A stretch of DNA of 40,760 nucleotides, from positions 1 through 40,760 of the forward strand of contig NZ_JAAXPV010000021.1 in NCBI RefSeq assembly GCF_012396615.1. Direction: 5' to 3'. The position numbers were made by a program, and so were the translations under genes. Each line of letters opens with the position of its first letter. Position 1 is the stretch's first letter. Under the pieces are notes generated by a model. That model had not been told where the DNA came from and did no database searches. It saw only the letters and a list, made by a program, of their open reading frames with translations. This DNA comes from Rothia terrae (GTDB lineage: Bacteria > Actinomycetota > Actinomycetes > Actinomycetales > Micrococcaceae). Of the stretch, positions 32,784 through 40,594 are shown in pieces.

Positions 32784-33031
32784 TTTTTACTTGGTTTAAG
32801 TTTTAAGTATAAAATTTTTCTCTTTTGGTAGCTTCGTAGGCTGTTTGGGGGATAGAATTTTAGTGCTTTATCAATGCCGTGACAGTGAGCATTTCATAAA
32901 GTGAACGCATGGATTGGTGAGCGATGTGTCGTAATGATGTGTTTCATTTCAAGTTCTGTGTGTAGACACTAGTAACGATGAAGATTTCCTCTGAAAATAA
33001 ACCTACACGGGTTTTCTGGCTGGTTTTGAGG

Positions 33032-33059
33032 TTGTCGAGCGCTCAAAAGATTGTAGAAT
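33032..33059 (+). promoter_or_regulatory. Probable divIVA promoter
   Basis: TTGTCG (33032-33037) and TAGAAT (33054-33059) are separated by 16 bases. They would start transcription near 33066, about 77 bases before the GTG of divIVA. Confidence 0.6.
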
Positions 33060-33072
33060 CTTATTCCGTTAG

Positions 33073-33114
33073 AGATGTTTTGGGGTAACATCTGACCGTT
33101 TTATCCAAAACGGT
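33073..33114 (+). promoter_or_regulatory. Two tandem hairpins in the divIVA leader
   Basis: Stem 1 pairs AGATGTT (33073-33079) with AACATCT (33087-33093). Stem 2 pairs ACCGTTTT (33095-33102) with AAAACGGT (33107-33114). They lie back to back, one base apart, between the predicted transcription start and the GAGGTGA ribosome-binding site. They may stabilise the message or control its expression. Confidence 0.55.
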
Positions 33115-33142
33115 TGTATTCGAATTATGAGGTGATTCACTC

Positions 33143-33799
33143 GTGGCTCTTACGCCAGAAAACGTGATCAACAAGGGGTTCAAATTCACGAAGTACACCA
33201 AGGGCTACTCCATGGAGGAAGTCGATGACTTTCTTGATGAGGTAGTGGTTGAGTTTCGCCGATTGAATGCTGAAAACGCTTCACTCAAGCGACAGCTCGA
33301 AGAAGCTGAGAATCAGCTGTCTCAGGCTAGTGCTTCTGAAAATGAGATGCTTGAGGCAGAGGTGGTTGAAGATTCAACGCCTGTCAACGCTTCTGAAACC
33401 GTTGTTCAGAACACTGAGTCTGTAGTTGCGGAGCCTGAAGTTGCACCTGTTTCTACAGCGCGACCTGATAACGCCACCTCTTTGCTTGCTATGGCTCAGA
33501 AGGTGCACGACGAATACGTTGCTGCTGGTAAGGCAGAAAAAGAACGTATGATTGGTGAGGCTCGAAAAGAAGCAAACACTATGCTTTCTGATGCTCGCAC
33601 CGAGCGTAATCGTATGTTGGCTGATTTGGATCAGACCAAGAAGCAGCTTGAGAATTCTGTTGATAGCTTACGTACCTTTGAAAAGCAGTACCGCCAGGGC
33701 CTGCGTGAATTCATGGAAGCGAATTTGAAAGAACTGAATTCGACGCCGAATATTGAAGCTCAGAAAGTGAGCACTTCGCAAGTGACTGATGCTGTTTAG
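33143..33799 (+). CDS. divIVA: Polar growth and septum protein DivIVA (Wag31)
   Basis: A coiled-coil scaffold that senses negative membrane curvature and marks poles and septa. The 218-residue protein has the conserved N-terminal membrane-binding domain (LTPENVINKGFKFTKYTKGYSMEEVDDFLDEV in pieces, residues 3-34), a first coiled coil (about 35-65), and an acidic Ser/Thr/Val/Glu-rich linker (70-115). A second coiled coil follows (120-200, SLLAMAQKVHDEYVAAGKAE). The familiar Phe-Arg of the loop is replaced by Phe-Thr-Lys. GTG start with GAGGTGA upstream. It stands alone between its own promoter and a strong terminator. Confidence 0.95.
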   Translation: MALTPENVINKGFKFTKYTKGYSMEEVDDFLDEVVVEFRRLNAENASLKRQLEEAENQLSQASASENEMLEAEVVEDSTPVNASETVVQNTESVVAEPEVAPVSTARPDNATSLLAMAQKVHDEYVAAGKAEKERMIGEARKEANTMLSDARTERNRMLADLDQTKKQLENSVDSLRTFEKQYRQGLREFMEANLKELNSTPNIEAQKVSTSQVTDAV

Positions 33800-33820
33800 G
33801 CGTATAAAACTTATTAAAAG

Positions 33821-33858
33821 TGGTGGGTAAGACAGTATAGGTCTTGCCCATCATTTTT
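33821..33858 (+). terminator. Terminator after divIVA
   Basis: A 13-bp stem with two wobble pairs (TGGTGGGTAAGAC at 33821-33833 with 33841-33853) encloses a 7-base loop and is followed directly by TTTTT. Confidence 0.88.
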
Positions 33859-33912
33859 ATGTGTGATGAGTGCGCCGTCTGAGGTCATAGGTGTCAGTGG
33901 TAGCTCGCGTGT

Positions 33913-34506
33913 ATGCTTGATAAGTTATTCGGTTTCGCGAAAGGGTTGCGTGAGGTGAACGCAGGGCAGGATGTTGTTCGTACCGGTCGTTTAGTGAGTT
34001 CTCATTCTAAGTGGGTTCTCGCTATTGTCCTCTTTGTGTTGGTCTACGTGATTGACCAGGGTTCTAAATGGTTGGTCGAACACGCGATGACACTGGGGCA
34101 ACGGATTGAAATTATTCCCGGTGTTTTTCGTTGGTTTTACATTCTGAATCCGGGCGCCGCTTTCTCGTTCGGCGAAGGTCATACCTGGGTTTTTACGGTG
34201 ATTCAGGCGGTCGCGGCAGTAATAGTTGTGACGGCATTGATGCGGGCTCGTGCACTATGGTGGGTCGTATCTCTTGCCTGTCTGCTGGGCGGTATTTTAG
34301 GGAACCTCACGGATCGTTTATTCCGCGCACCTGGATTTGCGATTGGGCATGTCGTTGACTTCATCTCCGTGAGCAATTTCGCTATTTTCAACATTGCAGA
34401 TAGCGCTATTTGCCTTGCGATGGCAGCAATCATCATCATGACAGTTGCGGGACTTAAGCTCGATGGAACCTTTGAAAAATCTGCATCAACCAGCGAGGAG
34501 AAATAA
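33913..34506 (+). CDS. lspA: Lipoprotein signal peptidase (signal peptidase II)
   Basis: Cleaves the signal peptide of prolipoproteins after diacylglyceryl modification. The 197-residue integral membrane protease has four transmembrane segments. Conserved boxes are VIDQGSKWLVE (46-56), LNPGAAFSFG (78-87), GGILGNLTDRL (126-136), GHVVDFI with catalytic Asp149, and FNIADS with catalytic Asp163. A basic N-terminal extension of about 32 residues precedes the first helix. The ribosome-binding site is weak, so a later start is possible, but no better ATG is present. rluD begins three bases after the stop, so the two are co-transcribed. Confidence 0.95.
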   Translation: MLDKLFGFAKGLREVNAGQDVVRTGRLVSSHSKWVLAIVLFVLVYVIDQGSKWLVEHAMTLGQRIEIIPGVFRWFYILNPGAAFSFGEGHTWVFTVIQAVAAVIVVTALMRARALWWVVSLACLLGGILGNLTDRLFRAPGFAIGHVVDFISVSNFAIFNIADSAICLAMAAIIIMTVAGLKLDGTFEKSASTSEEK

Positions 34507-34509
34507 CTA

Positions 34510-35460
34510 GTGAGTAACCGTATTACCCAGCGTCTGACTGTGGAATCTGATAATGCAGGGACGCGCTTGGACGCCTTCGTAGCGTCCTCACTGGATGTGC
34601 CGCGTGGCGTTGCTGCTGACTGGGCCAAAGATAGCCAGATTAAGATTGAGCGAGCTGGTAAACCGGTTAAGAGTACAAAATCTGCCAAGGTTGCTGAAGG
34701 CGACACCGTGGTGGTGGATGCGCCTGCGCCGCGGGATATCACCGATGTGCAGCCAGAATACGTTGATGGCTTTTCTATCGTGTACCAAGACGATGACATC
34801 GTGGTCGTCGATAAGCCTGCCGGTGTGGCGGCGCATCCATCGCAAGGCTGGCACGGCCCCACCGTAGTGGGAGTATTACTCGGGGCAGGAATCACGGTTT
34901 CTACTTCTGGAGCCGCTGAACGCCAGGGTATCGTGCACCGCTTGGACGTTGGAACCTCCGGGCTCATGGTGGTTGCCAAAAATGAGAACTCGTACTCCGA
35001 ATTCAAGCGTGCCTTCAAAGAACGCACCGTTGAGAAGGTCTATCATGCCCTCGTACAGGGAATCCCCGATCCTCTCAAAGGCACAATCGATGCGCCGATC
35101 GGACGCCACCCCGGTTACGAATGGAAGTTCGCGGTTATTGAGGGTGGACGCGACTCCGTGACGCACTACGAGGTCATTGAGGCGTTCGGACCGGCTTCGT
35201 TAGTTGAGGTTCACCTTGAGACAGGACGAACCCACCAGATTCGCGTCCATTTCTCTGCCCTCAAGCATCCGTGCGCAGGCGACCTAACCTACGGGTCAGA
35301 TCCGTCCATGAGTGCGAACCTCGGTCTCACTCGCCAGTGGTTGCACGCTCACAAACTAGGCTTTACACACCCGGGCACGGGGGAGTACGTTGAATTTGAA
35401 TCACCGTACCCGCAAGACCTGGAATACGCTGTAGAAACTCTGCGCAACGGCGACTTCTAA
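34510..35460 (+). CDS. rluD: RluA/RluD family pseudouridine synthase
   Basis: Converts uridines to pseudouridine in large-subunit rRNA. The 316-residue protein has an N-terminal S4 RNA-binding domain (about 16-75) and the catalytic domain with IVHRLDVGTSGLMVVAKN (141-158), where Asp146 is the nucleophile. RVYHALV-like and TGRTHQIRVH motifs are also present. GTG start with GAGGAGAAA upstream, three bases after lspA. The lspA-rluD pair is conserved from Firmicutes to actinobacteria. Which uridines are modified cannot be told from sequence. Confidence 0.94.
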   Translation: MSNRITQRLTVESDNAGTRLDAFVASSLDVPRGVAADWAKDSQIKIERAGKPVKSTKSAKVAEGDTVVVDAPAPRDITDVQPEYVDGFSIVYQDDDIVVVDKPAGVAAHPSQGWHGPTVVGVLLGAGITVSTSGAAERQGIVHRLDVGTSGLMVVAKNENSYSEFKRAFKERTVEKVYHALVQGIPDPLKGTIDAPIGRHPGYEWKFAVIEGGRDSVTHYEVIEAFGPASLVEVHLETGRTHQIRVHFSALKHPCAGDLTYGSDPSMSANLGLTRQWLHAHKLGFTHPGTGEYVEFESPYPQDLEYAVETLRNGDF

Positions 35461-35503
35461 ACACTTTGATTGACTATAACTTCACGAGAAACAGGGGAAT
35501 GCA

Positions 35504-38500
35504 GTGAGCGGCAAAGGCTTTACCCACCTTCACGTACACACCGAGTACTCGATGCTCGATGGGGCAGCACGTCTAACTGACCTCTTCGACCACACCAAAG
35601 AACTCGGCATGAACTCTTTGGCGACCACTGACCACGGCTTTCTCTTTGGTGCTTTTGATTTCTGGAACAAGGCAAAACAAGCAGACGTGAAGCCTATTAT
35701 TGGTGTTGAAGCCTATGTCACTCCCGGAACTGCTCGTCAGGACCGCACTCGAGTGAAGTTTGCTGACGGTGGTCGTGATGACGTCTCAGGCGGCGGTGCT
35801 TACACCCATATGACCCTGTGGGCAGAAAACACGCAGGGTATGCATAACCTGTTCCGCGCATCCTCACTGGCATCGCTTGAAGGTCACTTTTATAAGCCGC
35901 GTATGGACCGCGACCTGCTTCAGACCTACGGTAAAGGTCTGATTGCAACCACGGGGTGTCCCTCTGGCGAAGTTCAAACCCGTTTGCGACTGGGACAGTA
36001 TAAAGAAGCTGTGCAGGCAGCCAGCGACTTCCGCGATATTTTCGGTAAAGAAAACTATTACTGCGAAATCATGGATCACGGTCTTACCATTGAGAAGAAC
36101 GTGATGAACGATCTCATCAAGCTCGCCAAAGAGCTGAATCTTCCACTGGTTGCCACCAACGACCTTCACTACACCCATGCGGAGGACGCGAAAGCCCACG
36201 CAGCTCTACTGTGCGTGCAGTCCGGTTCAACACTGCAGGACCCCAAGCGATTCAAATTCGATGCCGATGATTTCTACTTGAAATCCCCGGAAGAAATGCG
36301 TCATCTCTTCCGTGATTTCCCAGAAGCCTGCGATAACACCCTAGAAATCGCTGAGCGTTGCAACGTCGAATTCAACACCAAAGCGAACTACATGCCGCGT
36401 TTCCCCGTGCCCGAGGGCGAAAACGAGGAATCCTGGTTCGTTAAAGAAGTTGAAAAAGGTCTACACTACCGATTCCCCAACGGAGTTCCCGATGAGGTGC
36501 GCAAACAGGCCGAATACGAAGTCGGCATCATCTCTCAGATGGGCTTTCCCGGATACTTCCTTGTGGTCGCGGACTTCATCAACTGGGCAAAGAGTCAGGG
36601 TATTCGCGTAGGTCCCGGACGCGGCTCCGGTGCGGGTTCCATGGTGGCGTACGCTATGCGTATTACCGACCTCAACCCTCTTGAACACGACCTCATCTTT
36701 GAGCGATTCCTCAACCCCGACCGCGTCTCCATGCCCGACTTCGACGTCGACTTCGATGATCGCCGCCGTTCTGAAGTGATTCACTACGTGACCGAGAAGT
36801 ACGGCGAAGACAAGGTAGCGATGATCGTTACCTATGGCACCATTAAAGCGAAGCAGGCGCTGAAAGACTCCTCTCGCGTCCTCGGCTACCCCTTCTCAAC
36901 CGGTGAACGCCTGACCAAGGCGATGCCCGAAGACATTATGGGTAAGAACATCGCGCTCGCCAATGTCTACAACCCCGATGATAAGCGTTACGGGGACGCC
37001 GGTGATTTGCGTGAACTGATTGAGACCGACCCCGATTCCGCCAAGGTTTTTGAGACCGCTAAAGGCTTGGAAGGTCTGAAACGTCAGTGGGGCGTGCACG
37101 CGGCAGGCGTTATTATGTCGAGCCACGACCTCATCGATGTGATTCCTATTATGCGCCGAGAGCAAGACGGCCAGGTCATCACTCAGTTCGATTACCCCAC
37201 GTGTGAAGGTCTTGGCCTGATCAAGATGGACTTCTTGGGTCTGCGAAACCTCACCATCATTTCGGATGCTCTTGAGAACATCAAGATGAACCGAAACGAA
37301 GAGATCGACCTTGAGACGCTTGAGATTGATGACGCCGAGTCGTACAAGCTCCTAGCGCGCGGCGATACTCTGGGCGTATTCCAGCTCGATGGTGGTCCCA
37401 TGCGTCAGCTCCTTAAGCTCATGCAGCCCGATCACTTTGAGCACATTTCGGCGGTTTTGGCGCTGTATCGTCCCGGCCCCATGGGTGCTAACTCGCACAC
37501 CAACTACGCTTTGCGTAAGAACGGACTGCAGGAAGTCACGCCTATTCACCCTGAGCTCGAAGAGCCGCTGGCAGAAATCCTAGATACCACCTACGGCCTG
37601 ATCGTGTATCAGGAGCAGGTAATGGCAATCGCTCAGAAGGTCGCTGGTTACTCGTTGGGCGAGGCGGATATTTTGCGCCGTGCAATGGGTAAGAAGAAGA
37701 AAGCGGAGCTGGATAAACAGTACGCAACCTTCCACCAGGGCATGCTCGATAACGGCTTCTCAGAAGGTGCTGTCAAGGCTCTATGGGACATTCTGCTGCC
37801 CTTCTCTGACTACGCGTTCAACAAGGCACACACCGCGGCGTACGGTTTGGTCTCTTACTGGACCGCCTACCTGAAGGCTCACTATCCGCAGGAGTACATG
37901 GCAGCACTGCTCACCTCAGTGGGCGATGATAAAGACAAGCTCGCGCTGTACCTTAACGAGTGCCGTCACATGAAGATCACGGTGCTCCCGCCCGACGTCA
38001 ACGAATCAGCGCTGAACTTCACTCCTGTAGGTAAAGATATTCGCTTTGGCATGGGCGCTATTCGTAACGTCGGCGCAAACGTTGTGACAGCAATGGTCGA
38101 AACCCGTGAGGAAAAGGGACGCTTTGAGTCTTTCCACGACTTCTTGAAGAAAGTCCCTGCGGTCGTCTGCAATAAGCGCACCGTGGACTCACTCATTAAG
38201 GCTGGTGCTTTCGATGATCTTGGGCACTCGCGTCGTCCGCTGTCGATGATTCACGAAGAAGCTATTGATGCAACCGTCTCGGTCAAGCGTCAAGAAGCTG
38301 CTGGCCAGTTCGACCTCTTTGGCGATATGGGAATGGGCGGCGATGATCCCTCCGACGATCTCATGATTGCAATCCCGGATGTTCCCGAGTGGGAGAAGAA
38401 AGACAAGCTCAACTTTGAGCGCGAAATGCTCGGGCTTTACGTCTCTGACCACCCTCTGCGTGGCTTAGAGGAGCAGCTGGATGCGCTGTCGGACGCGTCT

Positions 38501-39043
38501 GTACAGTCGTTGTTGGATGAGGACTCTACGCGCGGTGATGGCTCGATTGTGACTGTTGCAGGCATGATTACCTCTGTATCGCGTCGTATCGCTAAAGCTA
38601 GCGGTAACCCGTACGCGCGTATTGAACTTGAAGATCGTACCGGTTCGATTGAAATCATGTTCTTCGGTAAGGTCTACGGTCCGTATTCCAACGCGCTCGT
38701 CGAAGATCAGATTTGTACGATTAAGGGGCGCCTGCAGCGTCGCGACGATGGCTCTGTGACAATCTCTGCTCAGGAGATGCAGATTCCCGAGATTTCAGCT
38801 GACGGCAAGGCAGGGCCGGTCACGATCTTTATCCCTGAGTATAAGGCCACGCAGGATTCAATTACTGCGCTTCGCGATGTGCTGGAGAACCACCGCGGTG
38901 AGTCAGAGGTGCGCATTATGCTCTCAACTCGCACTAAGAAGGTGCACATGCGCATACCGCCGAACCTTCGGGTGACGCCTAATCCCGACCTCTACGGCGA
39001 TCTAAAGGTGCTCTTTGGGCCAACCTGTTTGGACGCCGCATAG
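35504..39043 (+). CDS. dnaE: DNA polymerase III alpha subunit
   Basis: The main replicative polymerase. The 1179-residue protein begins with the PHP domain (THLHVHTEYSMLDGA, about 7-21). The C-family palm has PDFDVDFDD with catalytic Asp414 and Asp416, and KMDFLGLRNL with Asp576. A tandem helix-hairpin-helix region and a C-terminal OB fold (SIVTVAGMITSVSRR, near 1015-1030) follow, with a short tail domain. PHP metal ligands appear intact, suggesting intrinsic proofreading as in actinobacterial DnaE1. QFDLFG near residue 936 is a plausible clamp-binding motif. GTG start with AGGGGAA seven bases upstream. It is preceded by rluD and ends at a terminator. Confidence 0.97.
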   Translation: MSGKGFTHLHVHTEYSMLDGAARLTDLFDHTKELGMNSLATTDHGFLFGAFDFWNKAKQADVKPIIGVEAYVTPGTARQDRTRVKFADGGRDDVSGGGAYTHMTLWAENTQGMHNLFRASSLASLEGHFYKPRMDRDLLQTYGKGLIATTGCPSGEVQTRLRLGQYKEAVQAASDFRDIFGKENYYCEIMDHGLTIEKNVMNDLIKLAKELNLPLVATNDLHYTHAEDAKAHAALLCVQSGSTLQDPKRFKFDADDFYLKSPEEMRHLFRDFPEACDNTLEIAERCNVEFNTKANYMPRFPVPEGENEESWFVKEVEKGLHYRFPNGVPDEVRKQAEYEVGIISQMGFPGYFLVVADFINWAKSQGIRVGPGRGSGAGSMVAYAMRITDLNPLEHDLIFERFLNPDRVSMPDFDVDFDDRRRSEVIHYVTEKYGEDKVAMIVTYGTIKAKQALKDSSRVLGYPFSTGERLTKAMPEDIMGKNIALANVYNPDDKRYGDAGDLRELIETDPDSAKVFETAKGLEGLKRQWGVHAAGVIMSSHDLIDVIPIMRREQDGQVITQFDYPTCEGLGLIKMDFLGLRNLTIISDALENIKMNRNEEIDLETLEIDDAESYKLLARGDTLGVFQLDGGPMRQLLKLMQPDHFEHISAVLALYRPGPMGANSHTNYALRKNGLQEVTPIHPELEEPLAEILDTTYGLIVYQEQVMAIAQKVAGYSLGEADILRRAMGKKKKAELDKQYATFHQGMLDNGFSEGAVKALWDILLPFSDYAFNKAHTAAYGLVSYWTAYLKAHYPQEYMAALLTSVGDDKDKLALYLNECRHMKITVLPPDVNESALNFTPVGKDIRFGMGAIRNVGANVVTAMVETREEKGRFESFHDFLKKVPAVVCNKRTVDSLIKAGAFDDLGHSRRPLSMIHEEAIDATVSVKRQEAAGQFDLFGDMGMGGDDPSDDLMIAIPDVPEWEKKDKLNFEREMLGLYVSDHPLRGLEEQLDALSDASVQSLLDEDSTRGDGSIVTVAGMITSVSRRIAKASGNPYARIELEDRTGSIEIMFFGKVYGPYSNALVEDQICTIKGRLQRRDDGSVTISAQEMQIPEISADGKAGPVTIFIPEYKATQDSITALRDVLENHRGESEVRIMLSTRTKKVHMRIPPNLRVTPNPDLYGDLKVLFGPTCLDAA

Positions 39044-39060
39044 ACCATCGAAGTACACTC

Positions 39061-39099
39061 AAGCCCCGCATCCGCAGTCTTTGCTGATGCGGGGCTTTT
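39061..39099 (+). terminator. Terminator after dnaE
   Basis: A 12-bp stem, AAGCCCCGCATC (39061-39072) with its complement at 39086-39097, is followed by TTTTG. Confidence 0.88.
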
Positions 39100-39394
39100 G
39101 CATGCCTGGTCTTCTCCGGGAGGGGACGAAACTCTCTTCGTAAAGGACGCTCTGGAAGCAATCGCAGGGTTGCTAGTTCTTACGTGTAAACTCCGTAGAA
39201 GATGAGAGAACTCTGAGTCTTATAATCTCTAACTTAACATTTGGGTAACTTCATAGCTGGTGCTGCGTGAATGTATCTGCGGGGTAGTTGGGTGCTGGAA
39301 AGAATATACCGGGTGACTAGAAGATTTGATGGCTGTCAGCCCTAGATTCTTCAGTGAACCTCGCAGAAGGCAACGTAATAAGGTTGTTTTATAA
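39100..39394. other. Gene-free stretch between dnaE and doxX
   Basis: No open frame of coding character on either strand. A perfect TATAAT is at 39221-39226, but no acceptable -35 lies upstream of it. An imperfect hairpin with GAAGA outer pairs and a GGCT-GTC-AGCC core lies near 39322-39355. Neither can be tied to a transcript. Confidence 0.4.
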
Positions 39395-39450
39395 CTAACA
39401 GTTTTAAAAGCTCTTCCTACAATGAAAGTAATTCATCACATTACATTCAT
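39395..39450 (+). promoter_or_regulatory. doxX promoter with overlapping operator-like palindrome
   Basis: CTAACA (39395-39400) and TACAAT (39418-39423) are separated by 17 bases. An 11-bp inverted repeat with one mismatch starts inside the -10: ATGAAAGTAAT (39422-39432) faces ATTACATTCAT (39440-39450) across seven bases. The position over the transcription start fits a repressor site. Redox-responsive MarR or DUF24-type regulators often control doxX genes, but the regulator here is unknown. Confidence 0.6.
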
Positions 39451-39468
39451 AGTTTCATGGGAGAAATG

Positions 39469-39984
39469 ATGACTACGTCTACCAGCTCGTACGCGGCCAA
39501 CTCCACTGCACAGACCAGCGGTTGGAAGCGCCTTGTCACTTTGGATTACCTGAATCACGAAAATATGCGAAGCTTCGGTCTTCTGATTTTGCGTCTGGGA
39601 ACCTTGGCGATTTTCCTTCACGGCTGACATAAACTTCACGGCTACCAGGGGATCGTGAAATTCTTGGGAACAGCTCCAGTAGGTGAGCTGGCTCCACAGT
39701 TCTTCGGTTTCTTGGTTGTTGCAGGGCAGTTGCTTTTGGGTATTGCTCTGGCTCTTGGAATTTTCACTCGCTGGTCTGGCCTCTGGCTGGTCTGCATGTT
39801 TGCTTTCATCATTCTCGCTGTCAATATTCCCACTAATGGTTTGATCAGCGAGCAGGGCGGCTTGAGCTTTGAACCGGCGCTCTTCTATTTTGTTCCCGGC
39901 GTGGTTCTTTTCTTCACCGGAGCCGGTAAGTTCTCGCTCGAGTATCTGCTGGTAGGACGCCATCATCACAGCACCATCGACTAA
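39469..39984 (+). pseudogene. DoxX family membrane protein gene with in-frame stop
   Basis: The frame from ATG 39469 (GGGAG five bases upstream) reads 52 codons, ends at TGA 39625-39627, and then continues in the same frame to TAA at 39984. Without the stop it would be a 171-residue DoxX/DUF417-like protein with about four transmembrane segments. The stop falls inside the family motif HGxxKL: codons read His-Gly-TGA-His-Lys-Leu, where Trp is common, so a TGG-to-TGA change is the simplest explanation. DoxX proteins act in membrane redox or thiol stress responses. A GTG at 39655 could restart translation of the last 109 residues. The frame after the stop shows no other damage, so the lesion is recent or a sequencing error. 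Confidence 0.78.
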
Positions 39985-40013
39985 CGAGGCAAAACACTGA
40001 ACCACTACGAAAA

Positions 40014-40052
40014 GAGGGGTTCGGTACATCGGGTAGATGTACCGAACCCCTC
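40014..40052. terminator. Bidirectional terminator between doxX and ferritin genes
   Basis: A 17-bp perfect stem (GAGGGGTTCGGTACATC at 40014-40030 with its complement at 40036-40052) encloses a 5-base loop between convergent genes. CGAAAA and CAATCTTTG flank it. Confidence 0.88.
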
Positions 40053-40075
40053 AATCTTTGAGTGAATAAAACCAT

Positions 40076-40594
40076 TTACTCGCCGGGTGCGTCCAGCGCG
40101 GGCTGGCGAGATGCTAGGTCGCGGTCTAGGCGCAAGAGACCTGAGCCGTCGTTACCGATCATCTTGAGATGCGCAAGAATCTCTGAGACGGTAGCTTCTT
40201 CCTCAATCTGTTCTTCAACAAACCAGTTGAGCAGAGGGCGTGATTCAAGATCACCAGCCGCATCGCTTTCTCGGTACAAATCGCGGATGGACGCTGAAAC
40301 CTTCTGCTCGTGGGCAAGGGCTGCTTCGAACATCTCAACGGGGGTAAGACCGGTCTTTACATTGTGCTCAGCAATAGCGCCGATATTGGCATGGTTACCG
40401 CGGTCTGAGAGGAACTTGATGAACTTGAGAGCGTGTTCAGTTTCTTCTTCAGCCTGAGCGTTGAACCAGGCTGAAATGCCGGGAAGGTCCTGCTCATCGG
40501 CTTCAATAGCCAGCTGACGGTAAACAAGTGATGACTCAAATTCGAGAGTGATCTGAGCTTGGAACTGTTTTTCTAAATCGTTATTAATCTGCAT
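40076..40594 (-). CDS. ftn: Ferritin (non-haem iron storage protein)
   Basis: Oxidises and stores iron in a 24-subunit shell. The 172-residue product is a four-helix ferritin with ferroxidase ligands Glu18 (TLEFESSLVY), Glu51 and His54 (EETEHA), Glu96 (AHEQKV) and Gln129 with nearby Glu131 and Glu132 (VEEQIEEEATV). No haem-ligand Met is apparent, so it is a ferritin and not a bacterioferritin, resembling mycobacterial BfrB. The C-terminal 25 residues (LLRLDRDLASRQPALDAPGE) match the extended tail of actinobacterial ferritins. ATG 40594 has only a weak AGAT upstream, so initiation may be leaderless or SD-independent. No convincing IdeR/DtxR box was found upstream. Confidence 0.93.
   Translation of the reverse strand: MQINNDLEKQFQAQITLEFESSLVYRQLAIEADEQDLPGISAWFNAQAEEETEHALKFIKFLSDRGNHANIGAIAEHNVKTGLTPVEMFEAALAHEQKVSASIRDLYRESDAAGDLESRPLLNWFVEEQIEEEATVSEILAHLKMIGNDGSGLLRLDRDLASRQPALDAPGE

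Larger units (their letters stand above)
32784..33142 (+). other. 359-base gap upstream of divIVA with hairpins
   Basis: No open frame is supported. The first 75 bases are AT-rich. A long imperfect hairpin lies at 32866-32901, with CTTTAT and AATGC pairing GCATT and ATAAAG across a small bulge and an 11-base loop. It lacks a T run, so it is not an obvious terminator. Bases 32905-33020 show nothing I recognise. The divIVA promoter and two leader hairpins occupy the last 110 bases and are listed separately. Confidence 0.5.

Noticed and set aside
34203..35027. 274-codon frame antisense to lspA and rluD
   Set aside because: It crosses two confidently assigned genes on the other strand and has no recognisable domain.
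39221..39226. Perfect TATAAT as promoter of a small RNA
   Set aside because: No -35, no extended -10 and no clear terminator downstream.
1479..39627. Possible recoding of TGA, suggested by two in-frame TGA codons (1479-1481 and 39625-39627)
   Set aside because: The implied residues differ (Ser and Trp), and several intact genes end with TGA, so separate mutations are simpler.
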